Shown: positions 7,655-16,621, numbered from the stretch's first letter. The stretch: 52,136 nt of DNA from Bacteroidales bacterium (GCA_949419965.1 CASPAC010000009.1:1-52136), one strand, 5' to 3'. The notes: generated from the sequence alone by a model not told the origin. Numbers and translations are program-made.

Positions 7655-8902
7655 ATGGCAGAAAGAAGAGTAGTCGTTACGGGTATCGGCACGATCAACC
7701 CGCTCGGCAATAACATCGAGGAGTACTTCGCGAATCTTGAAAAAGGCGTCAGCGGCGCCGCGCCCATTACTCATTTCGATGCCGAAAAATTCAAGACCCG
7801 GTTCGCCTGTGAGGTGAAGAATTACGACCCGAACCAGTATTTCGACCGTAAGGAAGTGCGTAAATACGACCTCTTTACGCAATATGCACTCATCGCAGCC
7901 ACACAGGCCGTCGAGGATGCGGCGTTCGACTTCGACAAGCTCGACAAGGAGCAGGTCGGTGTCATCTGGGCTTCGGGTATCGGAGGTCTCAAGTCGTTCT
8001 TCGACGAGTGTCTGGGCTACGCCGAGGGTGGAATGACCCCTCGGTTTAGCCCCTTCTTCATTCCCCGCATGATCTCCGACATCGCCGCCGGCTTCATCTC
8101 CATGAAGTACGGCTTCATGGGTCCCAACTACTGCACCGTTTCGGCATGCGCCTCGTCCAACCACGGCCTCATCGCCGCGCTCGACGCCATCCGCTACGGC
8201 AAGGCCGACGTCATCGTCGCCGGCGGCTCGGAAGCTGCCGTCAACGAACCCTCGGTCGGCGGTTTCAACTCCATGCAGGCGCTCTCCACGCGCAACGACG
8301 ATCCCCGGCACGCCTCGCGCCCCTTCGACAAGGACCGCGACGGATTCGTGGTCGGCGAAGGCGCCGGAGCCCTCGTACTTGAGGAACTGGAGCACGCCAA
8401 GGCCCGCGGTGCCAAGATCTACTGCGAATTCATCGGCGGCGGCGAATCGGCCGACGCCCACCACTTCACGGCTCCCCACCCCGAGGGTATCGGCGCCATG
8501 AAGTCGATGCGCGACGCCATCAAGAACGGCGGCATCCGCCCCGAAGACATCGACTACGTCAACGTACACGGCACCTCCACGCCGCTGGGCGACATCGCCG
8601 AGCTGAAGGCCGTCAGAGGCGTCCTGGGCGACCACATCTACAACGTCAACATCTCCTCCACCAAGTCGATGACGGGCCACCTTCTGGGTGCCACCGGTGC
8701 GGTCGAGGCCCTGGCCTGCATCTACGCCATCACCAAGGGCATCGTTCCCCCGACCATCAACTGCGAGAATCTCGATCCGGAAATCGATTCCAAGCTGAAC
8801 CTCACGCTCGACAAGCCGCAGCACCGCGAGGTGAAGTGCGCACTGAGCAACACGTTCGGCTTCGGCGGCCACAACGCCACCGTCATCTTCCGGAAGTTCT
8901 AA
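7655..8902 (+). CDS. fabF: 3-oxoacyl-[ACP] synthase II
   Basis: Condensing enzyme of fatty acid elongation; it joins malonyl-ACP to acyl-ACP in the cytoplasm. With the ATG at 7655 (MAERRVVVTGIG) the protein is 415 aa, the usual FabF length. The frame is open further upstream, but that part has no family match. The nucleophile Cys165 lies in TVSACASSNHG. The two histidines lie in VNVHGTSTPLGD and FGFGGHN. The gene follows acpP and precedes rnc by 21 bp. Confidence 0.97.
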   Translation: MAERRVVVTGIGTINPLGNNIEEYFANLEKGVSGAAPITHFDAEKFKTRFACEVKNYDPNQYFDRKEVRKYDLFTQYALIAATQAVEDAAFDFDKLDKEQVGVIWASGIGGLKSFFDECLGYAEGGMTPRFSPFFIPRMISDIAAGFISMKYGFMGPNYCTVSACASSNHGLIAALDAIRYGKADVIVAGGSEAAVNEPSVGGFNSMQALSTRNDDPRHASRPFDKDRDGFVVGEGAGALVLEELEHAKARGAKIYCEFIGGGESADAHHFTAPHPEGIGAMKSMRDAIKNGGIRPEDIDYVNVHGTSTPLGDIAELKAVRGVLGDHIYNVNISSTKSMTGHLLGATGAVEALACIYAITKGIVPPTINCENLDPEIDSKLNLTLDKPQHREVKCALSNTFGFGGHNATVIFRKF

Positions 8903-8923
8903 CCCCTGCCCCGTCCGCGCACC

Positions 8924-9697
8924 GTGTTCGATTTTCTGCTGCGTCCTCTTCGGAGGAACTACGGCCGGGACAAGGCGTATTACAGAATGGTAGATGATAT
9001 GTTCGGATTCGTTCCGCACAACATCGAACTCTACAAGCTGGCTTTGATTCACAAGTCAGCTTCTTTGATTTTGGACAACGGACAGACGGTCAACAACGAA
9101 CGGCTGGAGTTTCTGGGCGACGCCGTGATCGAGTCCGTCACCTCCGATTACCTGTTCATCGAGTTCCCGGGGCGCGACGAAGGTTTCCTCACCCAGCTGC
9201 GCGCCAAGATCGTGTCGCGCCAGTCGCTCAACGGACTGGCCGTCCGTCTCGGACTCGACAAAGAGGTCATCTCCAACAGCGGAGCGAGCATCATCCAGAA
9301 GCACATCCACGGCGATGCTTTCGAAGCCATGATGGGCGCCATCTACCTCGATCAGGGCTACGAATTCGTCAACCGGCTGCTGATAAACGACATCTACGAA
9401 CGTTATCTCAACCTCGACGAACTCACGGCCTCCGAAACCGACTACAAAAGCCGGTTGATCGAGTGGTGTCAGAAGCACCGGCGCAGCATCGCGTTCCGGA
9501 CCGAGCACGACAAGGGCTATGCCGCCAACCACCCGCTGTTTTACGCCACCGTGCTGGTCGACGGCATCGAAGTGGGCCACGGTTCCGGCGAATCCAAAAA
9601 GGAAGCCGAGCAACAGGCCGCCTACTCCGTCGCCGAATACATGAGCGACGAGCAGTGCGCCTCGGTGCTGGACCGCATGGACCGGCTTATCGACTGA
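8924..9697 (+). CDS. rnc: Ribonuclease III
   Basis: Double-strand-specific endoribonuclease that processes rRNA and other structured RNAs. The 257 aa product has the signature NNERLEFLGDAVIE (residues 58-70) with the metal-binding acidic residues. A second acidic site lies in HGDAFEAMMGAIYLDQG, and a C-terminal double-stranded RNA-binding domain runs from about DYKSRLIEW to the end. The start is GTG at 8924, 21 bp after the fabF stop. An N-terminal extension of about 25 residues before the nuclease domain is normal for Bacteroidetes. Confidence 0.96.
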   Translation: MFDFLLRPLRRNYGRDKAYYRMVDDMFGFVPHNIELYKLALIHKSASLILDNGQTVNNERLEFLGDAVIESVTSDYLFIEFPGRDEGFLTQLRAKIVSRQSLNGLAVRLGLDKEVISNSGASIIQKHIHGDAFEAMMGAIYLDQGYEFVNRLLINDIYERYLNLDELTASETDYKSRLIEWCQKHRRSIAFRTEHDKGYAANHPLFYATVLVDGIEVGHGSGESKKEAEQQAAYSVAEYMSDEQCASVLDRMDRLID

Positions 9698-9710
9698 CCG
9701 GCTTCCCGGC

Positions 9711-9770
9711 GAACGGATGCAGTGCAAACGGATGCAGTGCGAACGGATGCAGTGCGAACGGATGCGGGGC
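9711..9770. repeat. Four tandem 15 bp repeats
   Basis: Four head-to-tail copies of GAACGGATGCAGTGC lie between rnc and radC. The second starts with A and the last ends GGGGC. Four units without spacers are a simple tandem repeat of a kind prone to slippage. Confidence 0.8.
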
Positions 9771-9876
9771 CGCCGGGGAGGGCAGTTTTACGGCATCCGC
9801 GGCATGACGGCACGACATACTTCCGCCCCGACCTTTCACCCCTGCTCCACCCGACTCACAGACCGACACCCCGAAC

Positions 9877-10512
9877 GTGAAAAACCTGCATGACAAACTG
9901 GCGGCGCGCGGCGCCCGGGCGCTCGACGACGACGAACTGCTTGCACTGCTGACCGACGACTTCCGGACGGCCGAAGCCCTGCTTGCGGCATCGGGCGGAT
10001 CGCTGGCCCGCCTGGCCGCCGAAGAACTCTCGCGCCTGCGCATGATGGGCGGTCTGGGGCTGCAACGCGCCCGGCTGCTGCTGGCGGCCGCCGAATTCGG
10101 ACGACGGGTTGCCGCCGCACAAGCCCAGGAGACAGTGACGATCACGGGCAGCGACGACGTGGTGCGGCTTTTCCGTCCGCAACTCGAAGACCTCGCGCAC
10201 GAAGAGTGCTGGGTGCTCCACCTCTCCGGCTCCAACCGCATCCTCGAACGCCAGCGCGTAAGCCAGGGCGGCGTAGACTGTACGATCGTGGATCACCGCC
10301 TGATCGTCAAACGGGCTCTTGAACTGCTGGCCACCCGCCTGATTCTCGTCCACAACCACCCCTCGGGCTCCGCCGAGCCGAGCCCGCAGGACAAGGTGCT
10401 CACCGAACGACTGGCCCAGGCCGCCGCACTATTCGACATCCGCCTGGTCGACCATCTCGTCATCGCCCGCCAGGGCCACTACTCTTTCTGCAAGGCAGGA
10501 CTGCTGAAATAA
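9877..10512 (+). CDS. radC: RadC/JAB domain protein
   Basis: This 211 aa protein has an N-terminal helix-hairpin-helix-like segment (residues 1-85) and a C-terminal JAMM/MPN+ metal-binding domain. The motif HNHPSGSAEPSPQD is complete and is preceded by the conserved glutamate region (EECWVLHLSG). The family was once tied to recombinational repair, but that role is disputed and its true activity is unknown. Its 3' end overlaps the antisense frame of the cassette that follows. Start chosen by family length. Confidence 0.92.
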   Translation: MKNLHDKLAARGARALDDDELLALLTDDFRTAEALLAASGGSLARLAAEELSRLRMMGGLGLQRARLLLAAAEFGRRVAAAQAQETVTITGSDDVVRLFRPQLEDLAHEECWVLHLSGSNRILERQRVSQGGVDCTIVDHRLIVKRALELLATRLILVHNHPSGSAEPSPQDKVLTERLAQAAALFDIRLVDHLVIARQGHYSFCKAGLLK

Positions 10513-10770
10513 AAAGCAACTTCCCGTAGATGCTGGACGCAGCGCACGGAGACGGCATCGGCCCGATTGGCATCGTTCAGAGGGTTTACGTAGCTCTCAC
10601 GGAACCCGTACTGCCCGGCGTTGCAATTGTCAGCGGCGTAAGAAGACGACTGCCAACACCAGCCGCCGGCACCGACGCTCGTCAAGGCTCCCGACGCGTT
10701 GTAGCGGTAGCCCGCAGCGAGCATAACAAGCAATCGCTGGAATGAATGACGCGGAGAGTGCAGAACAATT
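10511..10770 (-). pseudogene. Orphan variable-region-like cassette 1
   Basis: Read on the minus strand, codons 10718 down to 10533 encode 62 residues from AAGYRYNASGAL to VRCVQ. This is the form of C-type-lectin-like C-terminal domains in Bacteroidetes surface and phage proteins, including targets of diversity-generating retroelements. The frame is closed by a TGA about 20 codons upstream, so the body of the protein is missing. Cassette 2 at 17713-17971 is collinear over all 62 codons without a gap. Both share the same flanks: ATTGTTC..GCA...CCGC upstream and CCGTGCGCTGCGTCCAG plus GAAGTTG downstream. The retroelement link is inference. Confidence 0.6.
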
Positions 10771-10780
10771 CAAAAGGGAA

Positions 10781-10950
10781 TCAGATTCTTCGTCGGTCGA
10801 CGACCTCCTCAGAATGACGATCCGGCTATTCCGTATCGGTACGGAATCTCCTCCAAGATTCTCGCCCGGGCCGGCTGCGGGGGTCGCATCTTCGATGCGA
10901 GCCGGCCCCGGGCGCAAGGTTAAAGACCATGAAACGCCCATAACATGTAC
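10781..10950. repeat. Short dispersed repeat and long hairpin, copy 2
   Basis: An inverted-orientation copy of the TCATTCTGA...GAAGAATCT repeat lies at 10781-10818. A long hairpin follows at 10864-10913: outer GCCCGGGCCGGC with GCCGGCCCCGGGC (one extra C), one-sided bulge TGCGGGGG, inner TCGCATC/GATGCGA. The bulge is identical to copy 1 while both stems differ with preserved pairing. Confidence 0.65.
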
Positions 10951-11346
10951 ATTGTTCGCAAGCTCCGCGGCAGACTGGGATGAATAGCTGACAGCAAAGC
11001 GGGGAGGAACAGGAATCGTTGTTTGGCTTGTCAGTCCATAGCTTGCAAAGATGAGAATCGCAAAATCCGGCTTTAGCCATGCGAGCCGAAGCCCCGCCCC
11101 GCGGAGGCTCGCAGAATTTACAAATCCCCGTTCTTAACGGGGCTCGCCCCGCAGGCTTCGGCACGAGAACATCTCCTGTACCTCTGTCAAACCGGACTCG
11201 GCTGCGGCTCGCTCAACGCTGCGAATTACCCAAACAACTATTCCCTTATTTAACCCTCCTGCGCCATTACACCGCCAGCGGACTGCTGAATCTACTGACC
11301 ACGCTGGTGCGAACCATGGTCCGCACCACTCCGGGCCGGAAGTTGC
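10951..11346 (+). repeat. Dispersed non-coding element, copy B
   Basis: The core is 10951-11295, followed by a 30 base variable part and CACTCCGGGCCGGAAGTTGC. Possible pairings are GCGAGCC (11081-11087) with GGCTCGC (11106-11112), competing with GCCGAAGCC (11085-11093) and GGCTTCGGC (11154-11162). A perfect 7 bp hairpin CCCCGTT-CTT-AACGGGG spans 11126-11142. Bases 11347-11660 hold no gene that I can support. Confidence 0.75.
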
Positions 11347-11660
11347 AAGCAACAAAGTTAACAGATTCCGCCCGAATCCGCCACGCTGCTCCCGGTCTCG
11401 CATCCGAAACAACCATTTATGCGCGAAATCGAACCCGACAGATAAAAAGCGGCTCCACCCCGGAACAAAACGCCCCCAACGAACCGCACAAATGCCCCTC
11501 CGAAGCCCGAAACAAAGCCCCGGCAAGCGGTCGGTCGCTCAAAAAGGCGACACGCACACACCGGAATCCGGAACAGAACGACGGCGGCAAGGACTGAAAC
11601 CTGCCGGAATAACGCCCTGTCGACCGCCGGACAAGGCACCGAACGCCGTAAAAACCCGAT

Positions 11661-11691
11661 TTTGCAATTCCGACAAAATATGCTATCTTTG
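11661..11691 (+). promoter_or_regulatory. Promoter of waaA
   Basis: TTTG (11661-11664), 19 bases, then TATCTTTG (11684-11691) is a full consensus match. It leaves a leader of about 75 nt before the waaA ATG. Confidence 0.75.
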
Positions 11692-11771
11692 TCTTCGCAT
11701 ACGGAAAAGCCGGCGCGGCGGCGCTCGCAAACGCTCCCCGGAACCGGCAGTAAAAGCATCACTACTCACCC

Positions 11772-12998
11772 ATGTGGATCTATAACTGGTCTCTGGCAAT
11801 CTATGCAGTCCTGATACGGCTCGCCGCTCTCAGAATACCGAAAGCCCGGCAATGGGTCGAGGGGCGCCGGAACCTGTTCGACCGGATGGCGCGCGCCATC
11901 GGCCCCGGCCAGCGCATCGTGTGGGTGCATGCGGCGTCGCTGGGCGAATTCGAGCAGGGACGCCCCATCATCGAGAAACTCCGCGAGCAGCACCCCGAAT
12001 ACAAGATTCTGCTGACCTTCTTTTCGCCATCGGGCTATGAAATCCGCAAGAACTACCCGGGTGCCGACTACATCTTCTACCTGCCGATCGACACCCCGCG
12101 CAACGCCCGCCGTTTCCTCGACATCGTTCGTCCCGAGATCGCCGTCTTCGTAAAATACGAGTTCTGGATCAACCTCCTGCGCGGTCTCCGCCGCCGCAAG
12201 GTCCGCACCTACGTGGTGTCGGCGATTTTCCGGCGCAACTCCATCTTCTTCCGGCCCTACGGCGGCATGTGGCGCCAGGCGCTCGAGACTTTCGACACGT
12301 TGTTCGTGCAGAACGAGGAGTCGAAACGTCTGCTGGCCGGGCTGGGCTTCGACAACACGGTGGTCGCCGGCGACACGCGCTTCGACCGGGTGGCCGAAAT
12401 CGCCCGCTCGGCTCCCCGGATCGACCTCATCGAACGCTTCCGGGGCAGCGGCCGCCTGTTCGTCGCCGGTTCGACCTGGGGCCCCGACGAAGAGCTGCTT
12501 ATCCGGTTGATGAACGACAACCCGGAGGTGAAATTCGTGGTCGCCCCCCACGAGATGGACGAAACCCGCATCGCCCGGCTCATGGCAGAGACCCGCGGCG
12601 GAGCCGTGCGCTACACCGCCTGCTCGCCCGACACGCAATTCGGTGCAGAACAGCTGTTGATCCTCGACACGGTGGGTCTGCTTTCGTCGGTCTACGGCTA
12701 TGCAACCTGGAGTTACATCGGAGGCGGATTCGGCGTCGGCATCCACAACACCCTGGAGGCCGCGACATTCGGCCTGCCCGTCGCCTTCGGACCCAACTAC
12801 GAGAAGTTCAAGGAGGCGCGCGACCTGGTGACGCTCGGCGCGGCGCGGCCCGTGACCGACTACGAGCAGCTGCGCGCATGGTTCGCTCCGTTGCGCGACG
12901 ATCCCGCCCGACTCCAGCAGGCCAGCCGTGCAGCCAAAGACTACACCACCAGCCACCAGGGCGCCACAGAGCTGATTCTGAAGACCGTATTCGAATAA
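11772..12998 (+). CDS. waaA: 3-deoxy-D-manno-octulosonic acid transferase
   Basis: Kdo transferase of lipopolysaccharide core synthesis; it moves Kdo from CMP-Kdo to the lipid A precursor at the inner membrane. The 408 aa product has the N-terminal glycosyltransferase fold with WVHAASLGEFEQGRP, where the glutamate is the expected catalytic base. FVKYEFWINLL follows, and the C-terminal domain has GGGFGVGIHNTLEAATFGLPVAFGPNY, typical of KdtA. The N-terminal hydrophobic stretch would anchor it to the membrane. It stands alone, with its own promoter and a strong terminator. Confidence 0.95.
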   Translation: MWIYNWSLAIYAVLIRLAALRIPKARQWVEGRRNLFDRMARAIGPGQRIVWVHAASLGEFEQGRPIIEKLREQHPEYKILLTFFSPSGYEIRKNYPGADYIFYLPIDTPRNARRFLDIVRPEIAVFVKYEFWINLLRGLRRRKVRTYVVSAIFRRNSIFFRPYGGMWRQALETFDTLFVQNEESKRLLAGLGFDNTVVAGDTRFDRVAEIARSAPRIDLIERFRGSGRLFVAGSTWGPDEELLIRLMNDNPEVKFVVAPHEMDETRIARLMAETRGGAVRYTACSPDTQFGAEQLLILDTVGLLSSVYGYATWSYIGGGFGVGIHNTLEAATFGLPVAFGPNYEKFKEARDLVTLGAARPVTDYEQLRAWFAPLRDDPARLQQASRAAKDYTTSHQGATELILKTVFE

Positions 12999-13009
12999 TT
13001 TCCCCGAGA

Positions 13010-13038
13010 ACGGACGGCAGAAAACACCGTCCGTTTTT
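13010..13038 (+). terminator. Terminator of waaA
   Basis: Perfect 8 bp stem ACGGACGG (13010-13017) / CCGTCCGT (13027-13034) followed by a T run, 12 bp after the waaA stop. Confidence 0.85.
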
Positions 13039-13182
13039 CATGCCGGCGGATTCCGGTTCCGTACACACACCCGCCAAGGCCCTGCAACGGTCTCCGCACG
13101 GCAAAACGGCCGGACCGCACCCGCTCCGTGCAGGCAGATCCGCCTAAATGCCGAGCAGCTGCACAACCCGAAGCACTCGACC

Positions 13183-13217
13183 AAAAACAAGCGGCAACTT
13201 CTTATCGAAGTTGCCGC
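13183..13217 (-). terminator. Terminator of the cysteine desulfidase-like gene
   Basis: On the minus strand a perfect 11 bp stem GCGGCAACTTC/GAAGTTGCCGC (13191-13217) is followed by TTGTTTTT, about 20 bp past the stop codon. Bases 13039-13182 hold nothing I recognise. Confidence 0.85.
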
Positions 13218-13237
13218 ATTCTATTGTGGAACGCACG

Positions 13238-14524
13238 TCAGCACTTGCCCGTCATGATGTCCAGAACCAGCCGGTCGGTTTCATTCATACCGTCGCGGCC
13301 GATCGTCGTGAGATTGCGGATGCACTTGTCGACATCCTCGTCGATGATCCCCTCCACGGGCGTCACGCAATGGCCGTCCATGGCCATGAGGGCCGAAAGC
13401 ACGGCGGTCGAGACACCGCTGGTGAGCTTCATGGCGCAGCTGGGCTTGGCTCCGTCGCAGATCATGCCCGTAAGGTTGGCGATCATGTTCTTCACGGCAG
13501 CGGCCATCTGTGCATATTGGCCGCCCATCAGATAGACGATGCCGCAGCTCGAACCCGTGGCGGCGACAACGCATCCGCACAAGGCCGAAAGGCGCCCGAG
13601 GCTCTGCTTGATATAGATCACCGTAAGATGGCTGAGAACCAGCGCACGGACGGTGCGTTCCTCGTCGGCACCCGTCTCCTCGGCATAGACCACCACGGGA
13701 AGCGTCGCGGCGATGCCCTGGTTGCCGCTGCCCGAATTGCTCATCACGGGGATCATCGCCCCGGCCATGCGGGCATCGCAGGCGGCGGAAGTATAGGAGA
13801 GGATGCGCGAGAAGATGCTGTCGCCGATCACCTTCAACTCACGTTCGCGCCGCAAGGTGCGGCCGACGCAATGGCCGAATTCGCCGGCGAAGGAACGTTC
13901 GGCGGCGGCCTTGTTCAGCCGGCGGGTTTCAAGTATGAAACGCAGTTCGTCCAAGGGCGCCGTGGTGGCGAAATCCCACACACGCTGCAACGTGAGGGGC
14001 ACGTCGCCCTCGGCATCGGCATCGGCGGCCGGTGTGCGTTCGTCGAGTTCGACCCGGCCGTCGCGCTCCAGGAAGACGAAGCGCGTGTGCCCGCCGGCGA
14101 TGACGGCCACGGCGCGACGACCCGCGGCGCAGGCTTCGACCTCGATATAGAGTTTCTCGGCGATCGCCTCCTTGAGACCGATGGCGATGCGTTTTTCGGC
14201 AATGTAGCAGCGGCCGCGCTCGACGGCCTCGGGGGTCACGTCGCGCAACACTTCGAGCTGGTATTCGGAACGTCCGATCAGCGCACCCAAAGCCACGGCG
14301 ATGGGCAGACCGATCATGCCGGTGCCGGGAATGCCGACGCCCATGGCGTTCTTGAGGATGTTGGCGCTCAGGCGCACCGAGATCGTCTCGGGCAGCACGC
14401 CGAGCAACTCGGCGGCGCGCGCCGTGCAGAGCGCCACGGCAATGGGTTCGGTGCAGCCGATGGCGGGAACCACCTCGCGGCGGATGAGGTCGACGATGCG
14501 CCGACGTTCGGATTCGGGAATCAT
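13238..14524 (-). CDS. cyuA: L-cysteine desulfidase family protein (UPF0597, CyuA/YhaM-like)
   Basis: Members carry an Fe-S cluster and break L-cysteine into pyruvate, ammonia and sulfide; they are related to the catalytic subunit of L-serine dehydratase. The 428 aa protein begins MIPESERRRIVDLI and has the hallmark PAIGCTEPIAVAL. SGSGNQGIAATLP and cysteines in GCVVAATGSSCG and MICDGAKPSCAMK are family features. An ATG two codons upstream (14530) is possible; I chose 14524 by the family N-terminus. It is a single gene with a consensus promoter and a terminator. Substrate preference, Cys or Ser, is not certain from sequence. Confidence 0.88.
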   Translation of the reverse strand: MIPESERRRIVDLIRREVVPAIGCTEPIAVALCTARAAELLGVLPETISVRLSANILKNAMGVGIPGTGMIGLPIAVALGALIGRSEYQLEVLRDVTPEAVERGRCYIAEKRIAIGLKEAIAEKLYIEVEACAAGRRAVAVIAGGHTRFVFLERDGRVELDERTPAADADAEGDVPLTLQRVWDFATTAPLDELRFILETRRLNKAAAERSFAGEFGHCVGRTLRRERELKVIGDSIFSRILSYTSAACDARMAGAMIPVMSNSGSGNQGIAATLPVVVYAEETGADEERTVRALVLSHLTVIYIKQSLGRLSALCGCVVAATGSSCGIVYLMGGQYAQMAAAVKNMIANLTGMICDGAKPSCAMKLTSGVSTAVLSALMAMDGHCVTPVEGIIDEDVDKCIRNLTTIGRDGMNETDRLVLDIMTGKC

Positions 14525-14633
14525 GGACATACCATACTGTTTGGGGCCGCAACCCGGCATCCGGCAGGAAGATACACCCCGGAAACGGCTCCGGGCCCCT
14601 CGCCTGCCCTGTCGGGGCGAAAGTTTCTTTTTA

Positions 14634-14664
14634 CAAAGATAACGCAAGGCGGATACAGTACCAA
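14634..14664 (-). promoter_or_regulatory. Promoter of the cysteine desulfidase-like gene
   Basis: Minus-strand TTG (14662-14664), 20 base spacer, TATCTTTG (14634-14641): full consensus. The leader is about 100 nt. Confidence 0.8.
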
Positions 14665-14849
14665 ATTAATTTGACCGCTGCCGGCCTGCGAGCAGAAATG
14701 CACGCACCGCAGGCCCTGATAGTCAGGAGCCCGGCCGCCGTCCGTAAAGATAAGAAATTTTCGCTATTTTTGCGTCTGCGAAACCTCCACGGCGCATCCC
14801 GAACCCCCAAACGCCGCCGGACCTTGCCGCAACAAAAAACACAAAGCCC

Positions 14850-15674
14850 ATGCAACCGACCCGCATTTGCAGCCTTGTATTCTCTCCGACCGGCACCACG
14901 CGCCGCGTAACCGCAGCCATCGCGCAAGCGCTCGGCGGTCCTTTCGAGGAAATCGACCTCACCCGTGCCGCGGCACCCGCCACGCAGATCGGCCCCGACG
15001 CCGCAGCCATCCTCGCTGCACCCGTCTACGGAGGCCGCATCCCGCCCGCAGCGCTCGAACGCATGGCTGCCGTGCAGGGAAACGGCACGCCGGCCGTCAT
15101 CGTCGTTGTCTACGGCAACCGGGCATTCGAAAGTGCGGCGGCCGAACTCGCCGCCTGGGCCGTCGGACACGGATTCCGCCCGGTTGCAGCAGCGGCATTC
15201 GTCGGCGAACACTCCTACAGTTCGCCCGCCGCACCCATCGCCGCAGGACGTCCCGACATGCAGGACCTCGCCGAAGCGGCCGCTTTCGGAACCCGCATCC
15301 GCGAAAAACTCCTGCGCGACGATCTGCGGGAAGTCGCTGTCAGCCGCCTGCGCACACCCCGCACCCCGCTGCTCTCCATGCTGCGCTTCATCCGCTTCGT
15401 ACTGGCCTACCGGCGCCGGCAGCGCCGCAATCCGGTCGTCCGCATTCCGGTTGCCGATGCCGGAAAATGCACCCGCTGCGGCCGGTGCGCATCGCTCTGC
15501 CCGACGCAGGCCATCGCCCCCGGCGACGAGACCCGCACCGATACGGCACGGTGCCTGCGCTGCTGCGCCTGCGTCAAAGGATGTCCGGCCGGAGCCCGCA
15601 GCTACGACACCCCCTTCGCCGCGGCCCTGGCACGCAACTTTGCGCGGCGCAAACCGCCCGTCACGCTCTTATGA
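14850..15674 (+). CDS. EFR1-type flavodoxin-ferredoxin fusion
   Basis: Electron transfer protein of 274 aa. Residues 1-150 form a flavodoxin-like domain; the phosphate-binding loop is FSPTGTTRRV near residues 11-20, and APVYGGRIP follows. The C-terminal part carries two 4Fe-4S motifs, CTRCGRCASLCP and CLRCCACVKGCP. The second has CxxCxxCxxxCP spacing with an additional adjacent cysteine. Redox partners are unknown. Its TGA overlaps the ATG of the next frame (ATGA at 15671-15674), so the two were translationally coupled. A TATTTTTG -7-like element is at 14765-14772, but I find no matching -33. Confidence 0.85.
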   Translation: MQPTRICSLVFSPTGTTRRVTAAIAQALGGPFEEIDLTRAAAPATQIGPDAAAILAAPVYGGRIPPAALERMAAVQGNGTPAVIVVVYGNRAFESAAAELAAWAVGHGFRPVAAAAFVGEHSYSSPAAPIAAGRPDMQDLAEAAAFGTRIREKLLRDDLREVAVSRLRTPRTPLLSMLRFIRFVLAYRRRQRRNPVVRIPVADAGKCTRCGRCASLCPTQAIAPGDETRTDTARCLRCCACVKGCPAGARSYDTPFAAALARNFARRKPPVTLL

Positions 15675-16116
15675 CCGTCGAACGCCTCTCCCGCCCCACG
15701 GCTGCGGAACTCGACGCGCTGACCGACCTCTGGGAAGCCTCGGTACGCGCCACGCACGACTTCCTTGCGCCCGAAGACATCCGGTTCTACCGCCGGAGCG
15801 TACGCGAAGAAGCGCTTGGGGCCGTGACGCTCCACGTGCTGCGCGACGGCAACGGCGCATTCGCAGCCGTTGCGGGAACCGCGGGCAACCAACTCGAAAT
15901 GCTTTTCGTGGCGCCGCAGCAGTTCGGGCAAGGACTGGGCCGGTGCTCGTCGAACACCTCACGGGGCACTGCGGCATACGGCGGGTCGACGTCAACGAAC
16001 AGAACCTCGGGGCCGCGGCTTTCTACGCCCGGCTCGGGTTCCGCACCGTTTCCCGCGACGCCTGCGACCCTGCGGGCAAACCCTACCCCATCCTGCATCT
16101 CGAATTGAAGCCATGA
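15671..16116 (+). pseudogene. GNAT acetyltransferase, frameshifted
   Basis: The start (MTVERLSRPTAAELDALTDLW) and middle (LEMLFVAPQQFGQGLGR) read in one frame. The end, from LVEHLTGHCGIRRVDVNEQN through FYARLGFRTVSRD to ILHLELKP, reads in the frame one base back. The break lies near 15943-15950, in CTGGGCCGGTGCTCGTC, exactly at the acetyl-CoA loop, and fits loss of one base. Joined, the two parts give a normal GNAT domain of about 148 aa. It may be a true pseudogene or a single-base sequencing error. Confidence 0.75.
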
Positions 16117-16121
16117 AAAAA

Positions 16122-16147
16122 AGGAGTTCTTCTTCCGAAGAACTCCT
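16122..16147. terminator. Bidirectional terminator hairpin
   Basis: Perfect 10 bp stem AGGAGTTCTT (16122-16131) / AAGAACTCCT (16138-16147), preceded by an A run. It lies between the convergent GNAT frame and the small membrane protein gene. The A run gives U residues only on the minus-strand transcript. Confidence 0.75.
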
Positions 16148-16222
16148 CTGCATTTACAGCCTCGCGGCTCCCTGCCGCCCGGAAGATCCGCCAACGGCCG
16201 GCCGTTGGCACCCGCCCGCGGG

Positions 16223-16621
16223 TTACTCCGCTGCTTCGGGGATCAACGGTTCGGGCTGGGGCTTGACAATGATGCTGTCGACGATGAACTTGGTGAAACC
16301 CCGCCAGGGCAGCGCACCGAAGTACTCCTTGTAATGGAGTTCCAGCGTCTTGCCGCTCTGCAACATCAGCTCCCGGGCCAGCTCCTCGTCGTCGACCGAA
16401 AACTCGAACTCGTACGACTGGACCGAACCGGCCGTCTTGGAACGGATGCCCGACTGGATCAACTTGCCCTCGTAGGTCTTGAAGACGACGCCCTTGTAAA
16501 CGACGTAGTTCAGCTCGCCGCTCTTCACCCCTTCGCCGAAGACGAAGAAGAAGCGGTAATAGACGAAAATACCCCCCGCGACGAGGAGCAGCACGATAAA
16601 GATTCCCAAAAACTTTTTCAT
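16223..16621 (-). CDS. Small membrane-anchored conserved protein
   Basis: This 132 aa protein starts MKKFLGIFIVLLLVAGGIFVYY, a single N-terminal membrane segment. A soluble, probably periplasmic beta-rich domain follows with KGVVFKTYEGKLI and PWRGFTKFIVDSIIVKP. Similar Bacteroidales proteins are sometimes labelled 6-phosphogluconate dehydrogenase in databases, but the length and lack of a dinucleotide-binding motif make that label wrong. Function unknown. The start at 16621 was chosen because the membrane segment begins there; upstream codons are not protein-like. Confidence 0.75.
   Translation of the reverse strand: MKKFLGIFIVLLLVAGGIFVYYRFFFVFGEGVKSGELNYVVYKGVVFKTYEGKLIQSGIRSKTAGSVQSYEFEFSVDDEELARELMLQSGKTLELHYKEYFGALPWRGFTKFIVDSIIVKPQPEPLIPEAAE

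Noticed and set aside
9711..9770. Possible CRISPR array
   Set aside because: Repeats are 15 bp and directly adjacent with no spacers. No cas gene is present anywhere in the window.
60..11346. Elements A and B as insertion sequences
   Set aside because: No transposase, no terminal inverted repeats and no target duplications could be seen.
16223..16621. 6-phosphogluconate dehydrogenase label for the small membrane protein
   Set aside because: At 132 aa with an N-terminal membrane segment and no nucleotide-binding motif it cannot be that enzyme.
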